A stretch of DNA of 64,000 bases, from the NCBI GenBank assembly GCA_013407085.1, contig JACCGJ010006066.1:1-64000 (forward strand), written 5' to 3'. Source of the DNA: Atriophallophorus winterbourni (Eukaryota; Platyhelminthes; Trematoda; Plagiorchiida; Microphallidae). Positions 54,747-64,000 of this stretch are shown one piece after another. The notes under the pieces were generated by a model that searched no databases, was not told the DNA's origin, and worked only from the letters and a program-made list of their open reading frames with translations. How positions within the stretch are numbered: the stretch's first letter is position 1; each line of letters begins with the position of its first letter. The translations under genes and the position numbers were made by a program.

Positions 54747-55318
54747 CCTGGTCTTTGAATTTTCGTCCAGAACAATGCCACTTACAGCGATTTCCCGACC
54801 CTAACACGCCCAGCACAATACACGGAGCAACCCACCCACGATGTTCATCATCACATCGTCACTAAAGGGCCTCGAAATGTTGCTAAAGCTCGCAGGCTAC
54901 CGCCTAAAAAGCTGAAAGCAGAAAAACGCGAATTTGGCTCCACACTGAGACAGACTGGCAAAAGGGTACTTGACAATCGCACTACCGGCGAAGCTGAACC
55001 AGCACCTTACCGCTCAAGACCAAAGCAACACTTTGAGCTACGCAACGGTAATAAAGACAAAGCTAGCATCGATCGCTTCAAACCCGCTCACGTTGAACGA
55101 AAGTCATCAAAAGAAGCTACCACTTCGACCCCACCCACACGGCCTATGACGAACGGTGATGTTACATCCAATCGACCCTAACCCATACTGTCTACTTCTT
55201 CATCCCGTCAAGCACGTACCGGCCGCAGAGTAAGGTTCTCCGCAAAACTTGTTGAATACATGCCCTAAACGGTGTATCGAGCGTTCATCCGTTGACTTAC
55301 GCTCTAGGAGGGGAGTTC
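54747..55318 (+). pseudogene. Gypsy pre-RT block fused to end of pol, copy 1
   Basis: One frame reads FPTLTRPAQYTEQPTHDVHH, HIVTKGPRNVAKARRLPPKK and LKAEKREF, the segment just before RT. It then jumps at GSTLRQTGKRVLDNRTT to EAEPAPYRSRPKQHFELRNG and ASIDRFKPAHVERK, the pol C-terminus that normally follows integrase. The deletion removed RT, RNase H and integrase. A purine-rich tract AGGAGGGGAG (55,306-55,315) precedes LTR2 and fits a polypurine tract. Confidence 0.85.
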
Positions 55319-55876
55319 TGTAGCAACCTGTAATTTCACTTTCTTCCCAATTGTATTTTCGTTTCCCTCGATGCTTGCTTTAATTAACAATTTGTACATA
55401 CTTATCTCTGTATCATTTTCACTCATTAACTTAGAAGTTACGTTTTGTTCCGATAATCGATATTGCCATATCGATCAATCGATTTCTTCTTGTCCTATTC
55501 ACTCATAGACTATTGATCTTCTGTTTCGTTAAATGAGTTGTCGTTACTCATCCTTTGTATCGCATTCTGTAAATAATCATTAATTAACAATATACCTTCC
55601 TCCGCGCGCGTTCGTCTTCTGCTTGATTTTCGTGGTGCTGCGTTATTGTGTGTTTGCAGATCACGACGGTTAACAGCAAAATTGACTTTCGTCACATTTT
55701 TCAGCTTCGCCAATTCTAATTGCTGATCAACGCGATACACCGGAGTTCGGAGCTGGAATATTTTTATGTGTGGATATTTGCATTGGACATTGAATTTTCA
55801 CTCTCCGTGAGTTCGTTCCTTTGTCCATTTTTACTATAACATTTTCCTGTTATATTTTTTGCATTTATCCACTACA
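55319..55876 (+). repeat. LTR2 (558 bp)
   Basis: TGTAGCAACCTG...CCACTACA. Nearly identical to LTR3 over its whole length; the few differences seen include GTG/GCG near 55,650 and the TTATATTTTTTGC/TTACTTTTTTTTC end. Confidence 0.9.
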
Positions 55877-55920
55877 TAATTGGTGAGCCCGAGCACTACA
55901 TAATTGTGAACCCGTATTCC
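55877..55920 (+). repeat. Duplicated LTR-end/PBS segment
   Basis: TAATTGGTGAGCCCGAG is followed by CACTACATAATTGTGAACCC, a second imperfect copy of the LTR end and PBS. It breaks the tRNA-Trp match after CCCGA, so this second PBS is probably dead. Confidence 0.75.
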
Positions 55921-55961
55921 ATTTTCCGCTCAGAACTCCCGTTTTTTTCAATTTTGCTATA

Positions 55962-56664
55962 ATGTCGTCTGAACCTAACGAATCGAAAATGAACGTTATC
56001 AGCTGTAACACGCCAGCTTTTGACCCTGCAAACCTGCACGTCTGGTTCCTCCAAATAGAGGGTATGTTTTGTTTCAGATGGATCACGAAACAAGAGGTCA
56101 TGTTTTCTTTCGTACAATCACAATTACCGTTCTATATCGCGAAAGAAGTATTAGACGTTTTTGACCCCATGCCCTCTATTTCGCCTTTCGACACGCTGAA
56201 GACTGCTGTGCTCAAGCGTACTATGGCCTCTGACAAGGCCAGGCTAAAACAACTGCTGGCTGGTGTAGAACTAGGCGACAGGACCCCTTCACAGCTGTTA
56301 CGCCACTTGCGTTCTCTGGTGGGCGACACAAAGTTAGACGATTCCGTCCTACAGCAACTTTGGCTGAACTGCCTGCCACACAGCACCACCGCCATCCTTG
56401 CCGTGTCGGCCGACAAAGTTTGCCTCGACACATTGGCCGAACTAGCAGAAAAAATTCACGAACGCATTGACGGAACCAGCGTCAATCAAGTATCAGAAGG
56501 TGGTAACATCCTAAAGCTTGAAGCCACCGTGGCCCTGCTAACTAAGTGGCTTGCATCCTTACAGCTCATCATTTCCAACATGAACCGACTCGAAAAATCT
56601 AGAGCTAGACCATGGAGTCCATCTGGAAATAGAGGCCAATCTCGCCCTCGCGATACCAACTGGT
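55962..56664 (+). pseudogene. Gypsy gag, copy 2 (split by insertion)
   Basis: MSSEPNESKMNVISCNTPAF to RPWSPSGNRGQSRPRDTNW, in one frame for 234 codons. It is longer than copy 1 and leads directly towards the zinc finger, which is now 3.7 kb away beyond the inserted element. It differs from copy 1 by about 20 residues, for example DPMPSISPFDTLKT and LRSLVGDTKLDD. Confidence 0.88.
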
Positions 56665-57203
56665 TGAATAAATAAATAAATTAATTAATTTTATTCTTGG
56701 AAATCCAAGGCATGTTAAACATGATCAATAATTTCCAAAAGCTTTGTACAATCAGGTTATAGGATGTACATTTGCAAAAACAATTTGTTCAAGGTCATTT
56801 GTTTCAGCGGAATTTAACGTTCAATAAATATAAAGGTAACGGTATTCAAAGTTGTTTCCAGGTAATCGGTACGTGATCTGATATATTACGAAAACACAGC
56901 TATTGCAAGGAAAAGTCTATAATGTTTTCGCCAACACTGATGATCAATGGATAAGGTCCATCAAAGATGCGCGAAGAATCTCTATTGTTGATGTTCCAAA
57001 CTTTTTCATTATGATTGTTGTAAATAGATTGATCTTTCCTGACCATAGGCCGTTCTCTAGTCCGCTAGGCGAAGGTGGTTTATTCCACTATTTTGAGGTC
57101 TGGGGGCCAGTTTCATTTTGGTGCGGATTGAGAATTTTGCTGTGGAGAAAAAACTCAGAAGCGGGAGGATGTTGTTTCTAACGTTATGAACGTGTATTTA
57201 ATA

Positions 57204-58172
57204 TCAATAACCGGGAATGCCATTATAATATAAATCATCAGGTAGAACATTTAAATTGAGAAGATTGCGAATTTTTTCAATGGTAAAAAATGAAGCTAGA
57301 TGTGACTTGAATTCATTTAAAGAGGAACTGAGACTTATATATTTTGGAAGAAGATTCCACAGTTTAGCATATTTAGTCAAGAAGAAACTGTTCCTCACTT
57401 TAATACGAAACCTTGGTAACTTAATAGTTTTTTCACTGTTTCTCAAGCTATATTTAGAATCATGCCGTATATGAATATTCGAACGTATTTCCATATTATC
57501 CGTTGACAGTATTTTAAAGAACAAGATGAGCTTATGCTTCAGTCTGCGAAACCATAGAGGATCGAGTTTCAGTTGTATACATCTTTCTCTATAGGATTGT
57601 TTGGTGGTATAACCGATTATTGATTTTGAGAAAGAACGTTGTATCTTTTCTAAAACTATGCTATCGGTTTTATTTATATTAGTATATATTATGTTACAAT
57701 AGTCAAAGATAGAAATGGTGAATAATTTATACATTTCTAGTTTACAATGAGGCTGAATTATATATCTGTGTATAGTATTCATACTTTGTCTGGCTTTAGT
57801 AATAAGGTGGCCTATCTGTTCGTTGAAAGTGAGTGATGAAGAATATCGAAATCCTAAATCACGCGTGCTGTCAATCATTTGAATTGCGTCATTGTTTAGA
57901 AGGATTGAGTTATTGTGTATCGTGCATCTTATAGGCATAAAATCAGATTTTGCTGGGTAGAACGTTAGACCATTATTTTTTGCCCAATCTGCAAGTGCAG
58001 CTAAATCATTGTTTAGTCGAGCTATATAAGTTTCTGCTTGATTAGCTGGGAAAGTGATGACAACTTTCATGTCATGAGCGAATAAGAACAGTTGGCTATG
58101 CGAAATGACGTTATGTATGTCATTTATATATATAAGAAATAGTAAGGGGCCTAATACGCTACCTTGAATCAC
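57204..58172 (-). pseudogene. RT and C-terminal domain of the inserted element
   Basis: MIQGSVLGPLLFLIYINDIH, then LFLFAHDMKVVITF. The canonical FADD active site reads FAHD, so one metal-binding Asp is lost. WAKNNGLTFYPAKSDFMPI, DSTRDLGFRYSSSLTFNEQI and TISIFDYCNIIYTNINKTDS follow, then a C-terminal domain (WFRRLKHKLILFFKILST, RNSFFLTKYAKLWNLLPKYI) to TAA at 57,204. The 3' untranslated part covers 56,690-57,203. Confidence 0.87.
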
Positions 58173-58579
58173 CCCACTGGGAATAGGTAGGCTGCGTGAT
58201 CTACGGCCATTAACTTCACAGAGTAAGTGCGATCAGTAAGAAAAGAAGTTAACCAGGAAAGAAGATTACCACCGATGCCATATGATTCAAGTTTCGATAA
58301 TAATATCTCATGAGGAACAGTATCAAATGATGTAGTTATGTCTAGGAAGACAACTACAACTGCCGAACCTTCCTCTATCGATGTAGTAATATAGTCAAGG
58401 TATTCAAGCTGACATGTAATGCATGATCTTTTATTTAGGAAGCCATGTTGAGCTTTAGATAAGAAACTTGGAGATAAGTGATTTAAGATAGCTTTTTTAT
58501 TATTTTTTCAAGTAATCTAGATAGAATGGCTGTGTGGTTGATTGGGCGATAATTTGATACCGTGTGCTTCCAGTCAGAT

Positions 58580-59404
58580 TTATGTCCGGGTGTAACGACA
58601 GAGTGTTTCTAAAGGGAAGATTCCAGATTCGATTGAAGTGTTAAATAAGTTCAGTAGAAGAAGTTTGAAATCGTCACCACCCATTCTGCAAATTGCGGGT
58701 GGAATGCCTGTTATGTCTGGCTTGAGACTGAACGTACTTTGCTTGCAGACTTCATTAATGTTATTCAGATTTATGCATATAGTGTTCAATACACTAGGTG
58801 ATCTAAATGTTCTAGTTATATCTTCATAGATGGAATTATTGTAAGTAGTATTAAAATATTTAGGAAATTCTTCGCAGATTGTAATAGGGTCTGTAATTCC
58901 TATTTCTGCCGAATTATAAGTTCGATCCTGAATAATAAAATCTACTTTTCTGGTTGAGTTTACGGATCGTGATTTAAATAACCTGCTAAGTGATTTTAGT
59001 TTATCACAACTGTTCAGTGCTCTATTTTCTGATGCAATCAATGTGTGGTCTAGAATGAGTTTGTGGTCACTCAATAGTTCATAGGAACGTAAACGAGCAA
59101 AGATGTCGTTATTGTTAATTACAACTGTAGACCACGCTTTCATTTTCTTTTCCATTTTCTCGAGTCTAGTTTGTTTTATGCGTTTTCTAGAACTGCTAGC
59201 TTTATCGATTGAACTTATAATTTTCGAATGGAATGTCGAGGATATAGTTGGAAAATCATGTGAAAGAAAGAATTGAGACCGATCTTCAATCCTTATAAGT
59301 GTTAAAAGTAAGTTCCAATCGATGAAATGGTAAAAGAGTCTTGACCTCATTGGTAGCTTTGCAAGTGCATGATAGGTGGAAGGATAATATTTTATGGTCC
59401 CCAT
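58580..59404 (-). pseudogene. Linker between endonuclease and RT of the inserted element
   Basis: A 274-codon frame: SSRKRIKQTRLEKMEKKMKA, LRSYELLSDHKLILDHTLIA, TFSLKPDITGIPPAICRMGG, FKLLLLNLFNTSIESGIFPL. The last two stretches are the lead-in to RT. The RT N-terminus (58,173-58,580) continues in other frames, with NYRPINHTAILSRLLEKIIK and VVFLDITTSFDTVPHEIL, which holds the first catalytic Asp. Confidence 0.83.
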
Positions 59405-60146
59405 TAAAGGGGGAAGGCAATATTAGTAAGTTGTTTGGATCAATATTTAGAGTAAAGACTAAGTCAAGAATGTTGTCCTTTCTAGTTGGTCTATCAATAA
59501 ATTGTTTGTAACCTAGTAAGTCAAGCGTTTTCATAAAATTTGTATGAGAGCTAACTTTACTTCGTTCGTGCCAGTTTAAATTAGGCATGTTAAAATCACC
59601 GGCTATAAGTTTATAGCGTGCATGATGTAAAGACGTTTCGATGAAAGCTTGAGTTAATGTATTCAGATTATATGAAGTTGAGCCTGGTGGGTAGTAGATG
59701 CAGCCTATTAAAAGATCTAGTATAGGTAGTTCTATCCATAGTGAATCTTCAAGTTCTGTTAAATTCGAAGATGTTATACTATTAGCTTTAAATCTTGAAT
59801 GCACATAAATAAGGCAACCACCACCTCGTTTCAGAGTGCGATTTCTCCTAAATACCTGGTAGTTAGGTATCATGAGTTTAGAGTCAGAGTGATCATCACG
59901 GGTCCAGGATTCAGTTATAAGAATAATATCTACAGGTTTAAAAGATAGGTAAGATTTTAGTATATGGATTTTAGGTATAATTGATCTAGCATTTATGACC
60001 AGAAAATGAACAATACAAAGGTCGGAAGTTGAAGTATTTGGGGTGAGTGCATTAGAAAGTTTACTATGCTTAAAATTTAATTTATGTATTTTTGAAAAAA
60101 GTGGTATTAGTGTTAACGTATGGTTCATAATTGGAGCGAGAAACAT
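59286..60146 (-). pseudogene. Endonuclease of the inserted non-LTR element
   Basis: An open frame of 286 codons starting MFLAPIMNHTLTLIPLFSKI. Endonuclease motifs: VINARSI (near residue 50), DIILITESWTRDDHSDSKLM (the metal-binding ESW), FRRNRTLKRGGGCLIYVHSR, LLIGCIYYPPGSTSY, LIAGDFNMPNLNWHERS, DRPTRKDNILDLVF and FNGDHKILSFHLSC (terminal D-H). All key residues appear present. The frame passes to that of 58,580-59,404 by a one-base change at about 59,290-59,400. Confidence 0.87.
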
Positions 60147-60367
60147 AAGGATTGTAAAATAAAGTTTGGAGAGTATAATTATTATAATAAGAGGGATACC
60201 GTGTAATAGTAGATGAATTATAATAAGGTTGAATATTAAAAAGGTGTAGGAAGAGGTGATGAATGGTAATAGTGTTGCTTATATGATAGGGGGTTATTCA
60301 TTAAGAAACGAGATGAGTCAATACGGTTGTTGTTATATAATTAGTTGTCTGCAAACGTTGTCGGTGA

Positions 60368-60885
60368 GGTTTTGTTATTTTCACCGTCGTTTCGGAAACG
60401 CCGCGCGCAATTGTCGCCCCGGGTGTAAACATCCTAACGCTGACAGCCACCGTGTTTAAAAACCACGTAGCAAGTCAGTTATAACGACGACCGTTCCTGG
60501 CAAACCCACTAGTCGCCACTTATACGTCTACGACGCATCTTCTAAGCTCAATTTTCTCGTAGACACCGGTGCAGAGGTAAGCGTTATACCGCGCAGTTAC
60601 GAAAAACGCGACCTCCGTCCTTCAGGCATCACATTGCATGCGGCTAACAATTCGAAGATCTCGACTTACGGTGAAAAATTTTTTATACTCGATCTCGGAC
60701 TTAGACGTGAATTCCCTTTCGTCTTCTTCATAGCCGATGTTCAGAAGCCTATCATCGGTATCGATTTTCTGATGAAATACGGTCTCGTAGTCGATCTCCA
60801 GCACCGACGGCTACACGACAATACCACGTCACTGAACGTATTTTCGTCCAGAACAATGCCACTTACAGCGATTTCCCGACCCTAA
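60368..60885 (+). pseudogene. Gypsy CHCC finger and protease, copy 2
   Basis: FCYFHRRFGNAARNCRPGCK is the CHCC finger. A TAA stop follows at 60,455. The protease continues with FLVDTGAEVSVIPRS (catalytic Asp kept), ISTYGEKFFILDL and FVFFIADVQKPIIGIDFLMK. A 40-bp deletion relative to copy 1 removes the SGKLCSIT region at 60,840. Confidence 0.87.
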
Positions 60886-61399
60886 CACGCCCAGCACAAT
60901 ACACGGAGCAACCCACCCACGATGTTCATCATCACATCGTCACTAAAGGGCCTCGAAATGTTGCTAACGCTCGCAGGCTACCGCCTAAAAAGCTGAAAGC
61001 AGAAAAACGCGAATTTGGCTCCACACTGAGACAGACTGGCAAAAGGGTACTTGACAATCGCACTACCGGCGAAGCTGAACCAGCACCTTACCGCTCAAGA
61101 CCAAAGCAACACTTTGAGCTACGCAACGGTAATAAAGACAAAGCTAGCATCGATCGCTTCAAACCCGCTCACGTTGAACGAAAGTCATCAAAAGAAGCTA
61201 CCACTTCGACCCCACCCACACGGCCTATGACGAACGGTGATGTTACATCCAATCGACCCTAACCCATACTGTCTACTTCTTCATCCCGTCAAGCACGTAC
61301 CGGCCGCAGAGTAAGGTTCTCCGCAAAACTTGTTGAATACATGCCCTAAACGGTGTATCGAGCGTTCATCCGTTGACTTACGCTCTAGGAGGGGAGTTC
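60841..61399 (+). pseudogene. Gypsy pre-RT block fused to end of pol, copy 2
   Basis: Practically identical to 54,764-55,318, with the same KREF-GSTLRQTGKR junction. One substitution (GCTAACGCTCGC for GCTAAAGCTCGC) was seen. Confidence 0.87.
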
Positions 61400-61957
61400 T
61401 GTAGCAACCTGTAATTTCACTTTCTTCCCAATTGTATTTTCGTTTCCCTCGATGCTTGCTTTAATTAACAATTTGTACATACTTATCTCTGTATCATTTT
61501 CACTCATTAACTTAGAAGTTACGTTTTGTTCCGATAATCGATATTGCCATATCGATCAATCGATTTCTTCTTGTCCTATTCACTCATAGACTATTGATCT
61601 TCTGTTTCGTTAAATGAGTTGTCGTTACTCATCCTTTGTATCGCATTCTGTAAATAATCATTAATTAACAATATACCTTCCTCCGCGCGCGTTCGTCTTC
61701 TGCTTGATTTTCGTGGTGCTGCGTTATTGCGTGTTTGCGGATCACGACGGTTAACAGCAAAATTGACTTTCGTCACATTTTTCAGCTTCGCCAATTCTAA
61801 TTGCTGATCAACGCGATACACCGGAGTTCGGAGCTGGAATATTTTTATGTGTGGATATTTGCATTGGACATTGAATTTCCACTCTCCGTGAGTTCGTTCC
61901 TTTGTCCATTTTTACTATACCATTTTCCTGTTACTTTTTTTTCACTTATCCACTACA
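61400..61957 (+). repeat. LTR3 (558 bp)
   Basis: Same length as LTR2, ends CACTACA, and is followed by CATTTAACATG of the next segment. Confidence 0.9.
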
Positions 61958-61965
61958 CATTTAAC

Positions 61966-62650
61966 ATGTCTCTCACACCCCTGGTGAAAACGTAATTCCA
62001 CCTGAGTTCATCAAACGCTGTAGATCACCATTATTACAACCTCTTCACCATTTGCTTTTTTCAGTGCTGACAGGAAGAGTGTATCCCACACGAGATGCGA
62101 TAAACAAAGATCATTACGCTATTTAACAATAAGAGAGATACGGCGACTGCAACAATTACAGAGGAATATCCCTTCTGAATGTTGTAGGCAAATTGTTTGC
62201 TAAAGTCATACAGACCCGGGCTGCAAGTTTTATCTGATAGAATTTACTCCGAATCTTAATGTGGCTTTCCCAAGGGAAGATCAACCGTTGAATGATCTTC
62301 TCCTGAGACAACTTCAAGAAAAGTGTCGAGAAAAGTATATGCCATTATACACTATTTTTCTTGATTTAACGAAGGCATTCGAATACGTCAGCAGAGAGGG
62401 TCCTTCTATAATGTGTGATTTGATAGGCTGCCTCGTAAGAATGCTCAAGCTTGTTATTTCGTTTCACTCAGACAAGAAAGGCTCAGTCCGTTTTAATGGT
62501 TTTAGCTCAGAAACCTTTGAAATTCGCCGAGGTGTCAAACAAGGGTGTTTTCTTGCTCCAACGCTGTTCGGCATTTTCTTCGCTCTGATTCTGAAGCACG
62601 CTTTTAGGACAAGGTCAGGAGGTCAGAAGATAGTATTCTCTGGATAACTG
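61966..62650 (+). pseudogene. RTE-like RT fragment (second copy)
   Basis: ACATGTCTCTCACACCCCTG and the next 150 bp match 49,419-49,521 plus 51,035-51,085, but without the CR1 insertion. It continues with YRGISLLNVVGKLF, SQCGF-like and LLRQLQEKCREKYMPLYTIF, LDLTKAFEYVSREG (first catalytic Asp), IRRGVKQGCFLAPTLFGIFF and FALILKHAF. Frame 62,261-62,647 is open. The YADD part is missing. Stops upstream of 62,261 show it is dead. Confidence 0.83.
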
Positions 62651-62815
62651 GCCATTCAAGTGTCAGGTTACCAGACCCTAGAAATGCTTTTACACAAATT
62701 AATCTCAACATTGCCTTCGATAACATTTTCTATACACCATTATGTATATAACTGTCTTTTATTTCTCACGAGGCCTAGAAATGTCTCATTTTTTATCTTA
62801 ACGTGCAAAATATTA
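62651..62815. other. Short unassigned sequence
   Basis: AT-rich, no feature seen. Confidence 0.4.
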
Positions 62816-63060
<245 letters not shown>

Positions 63061-63171
63061 AGAATAACTATTTTACTATATTATTGATATTTTTCTGATT
63101 AATTACGCCAGTAATAAAATCAGCTTGTATTTTTCTACTGAACTATCATTACTCACCTTTTACCGATAGAT

Positions 63172-64000
63172 ATGAGTTCAAAAAATACCTGCCTCAACGG
63201 AAAATGTGGCAAAATGGTGGCTAAGGGCATCGAGTGCACAGCTTGCAAGCGTTGGGCTCACCCTAGCTGCTCAGGCATACATAAATCTCACTACGGGATT
63301 TATGCAAAATACCGCTGGTTGCAGTGGTATTGTTCCGGCTGTCACGAGGCTGCACTGACGCCGCTTGTCAAAAGCCAAGGAATAGAGTGACGTCGCGAAG
63401 CTCGTCAGATTTTGCAGCCGCACAATCGTATGCATCTGTGATGAGAGCAAATATAAGTTCTGAGACTACAGCAGCCAACGCTATAGCGCACAAATCTAGC
63501 CGGCTGCAAAGTTCTTCCAAGCAAGCTACCTCTCCCAAGGTGGTAAATAAAGCCAGGACTTCAAGTAAGCGTGCTATCAAAAAGGCGAAAAAAGGGCATC
63601 CCCTGACGTAGACGTAGCTATCCAGTTACCTAGTCCTTCAAAGCTAGCTTCCTCTGCGAAGGTTGTAAAGGTTGTAAACGTAGCCCAAACTCCGCAAAAA
63701 CGTACCAAGCAAGGTAAAGCCCATACTCAACGGAAGAAACATGTAAATGTTGCTGGCTCACCCGACCTGGATAAAATTATCCAAGAATTAAACGGTTTGC
63801 GTAAGCAAGTTGAGTCACTCAATGGCACTTCTTATTACTCTTCAAAAACTAGAACCCGAAATGTTCTAGTTTTCAATCGAGCGGAGCCTTTTATTAGGGA
63901 ATCAAAAAGTCGAAGAGATTTTGATCGCAGATGTATTAGCGATCTCATCCGGATGGTAGGTCTAAAGCCTTCTACTCCCACGGTGCGAGTTCACCGTGTA
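63172..64000 (+). pseudogene. Non-LTR ORF1 with PHD-like finger, continues off the window
   Basis: ATG at 63,172. Residues 1-60 form a PHD-type finger: CLNGKCGKMV, IECTACKRWAHPSCSG and WYCSGCHEA. This is typical of ORF1 of CR1-like elements, which binds RNA. After a frame change near 63,375 come a Ser/Lys-rich stretch (SSKQATSPKVVNKARTSSKR), another frame change near 63,600, a coiled coil (LDKIIQELNGLRKQVESLNG) and RNVLVFNRAEPF, the start of the next conserved ORF1 domain, up to the right edge. No other ORF1 was found in the window. Confidence 0.75.

Larger units (their letters stand above)
56665..60367 (-). mobile_element. Non-LTR element (Jockey/CR1 group) inserted in the gypsy element
   Basis: Comparison with uninterrupted copy 1 (ACCAACTGGTTTTGTTATT at 54,240) gives the insertion limits exactly, within a GGTT shared by both sides. 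The minus-strand element has endonuclease and RT and an (ATTT)n-type tail at 56,665-56,690. The leader is about 220 bp and there is no ORF1 visible. It is broken by at least two frameshifts and has lost one catalytic Asp of the RT. Confidence 0.9.
53161..61957 (+). mobile_element. Tandem array of a deleted Ty3/gypsy element: LTR1-internal-LTR2-internal-LTR3
   Basis: Three LTRs in the same orientation separate two internal regions, so LTR2 is shared. Each internal region has gag, a CHCC finger, protease, a short pre-RT block, then jumps to the end of pol. RT, RNase H and integrase are absent at the same junction in both. The second internal region is split by a 3.7-kb non-LTR element. The PBS after LTR1 and the CHCC motif point to the CsRn1 clade. 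Confidence 0.87.

Noticed and set aside
55510..55740. 76-codon minus-strand frame in LTR2, repeated in LTR3 at 61,591-61,821
   Set aside because: It is present in both because the LTRs are copies. It is antisense to the element and has no motif.
53161..61957. Functional retrovirus-like element with envelope gene
   Set aside because: There is no envelope frame; RT, RNase H and integrase are deleted, and gag and protease carry lesions.

Overview
The window looks like AT-rich animal DNA, most likely from a parasitic flatworm (digenean fluke). That is inferred from the mix of retroelements: CR1/Jockey-like and RTE-like non-LTR elements, a Ty3/gypsy element of the CsRn1 type (CHCC gag motif, PBS matching a tRNA-Trp 3' end), BEL/Pao elements and a Penelope-like element with a GIY-YIG domain. 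No bacterial operons, CRISPR arrays or rRNA/tRNA genes were seen. The species cannot be fixed from the sequence alone.

One host gene can be reconstructed. It lies on the + strand at 22,897-41,047 in nine exons and encodes a secreted-then-anchored immunoglobulin-superfamily protein of about 578 residues: signal peptide, three clear Ig domains, a fourth Ig-like domain, a fibronectin-III-like domain, one transmembrane helix and a short basic tail. Intron phases agree throughout, except for one missing base in exon 4. A second, unspliced signal peptide directly upstream of exon 2 suggests an alternative first exon.

Layout. 1-4,080: CR1 and RTE remnants. 4,172-12,180 (segment A) and 18,413-22,440 (segment B) are diverged tandem copies of the same roughly 4-kb stretch. 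A carries a later RTE insertion (6,771-9,863) with a 7-bp target duplication, and B keeps the empty site. A BEL/Pao element (about 12,241-18,340, minus strand) lies between them. Both segments contain an inverted, decayed copy of the promoter and first exon of the Ig gene, so B and the real promoter form a large imperfect palindrome (21,060-22,990). 22,897-41,047: the Ig gene, its introns loaded with RTE, CR1, Penelope (with a candidate hammerhead ribozyme) and an inverted SINE pair. 41,220-43,870: CR1/Jockey remnants. 44,070-51,085: one RTE copy broken by three other retroelements (a CR1, a BEL-like LTR element with a 5-bp TSD, and another CR1). 51,286-52,850: a gypsy relic ending in a trinucleotide tract, and an AT-rich hairpin. 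53,161-61,957: a tandem LTR-internal-LTR-internal-LTR array of a gypsy element lacking RT, RNase H and integrase, with a 3.7-kb non-LTR element inserted in its second unit. 61,966-62,650: a second piece of the nested RTE copy. 63,172-64,000: ORF1 of a non-LTR element running off the right edge.

Nearly all coding capacity outside the Ig gene is retroelement sequence, mostly with frameshifts, stops or altered catalytic residues. The best preserved are the Penelope RT/endonuclease, the RTE at 6,771-9,863, the CR1 at 49,522-51,034 and the gypsy gag genes. All similarity judgements are by eye.
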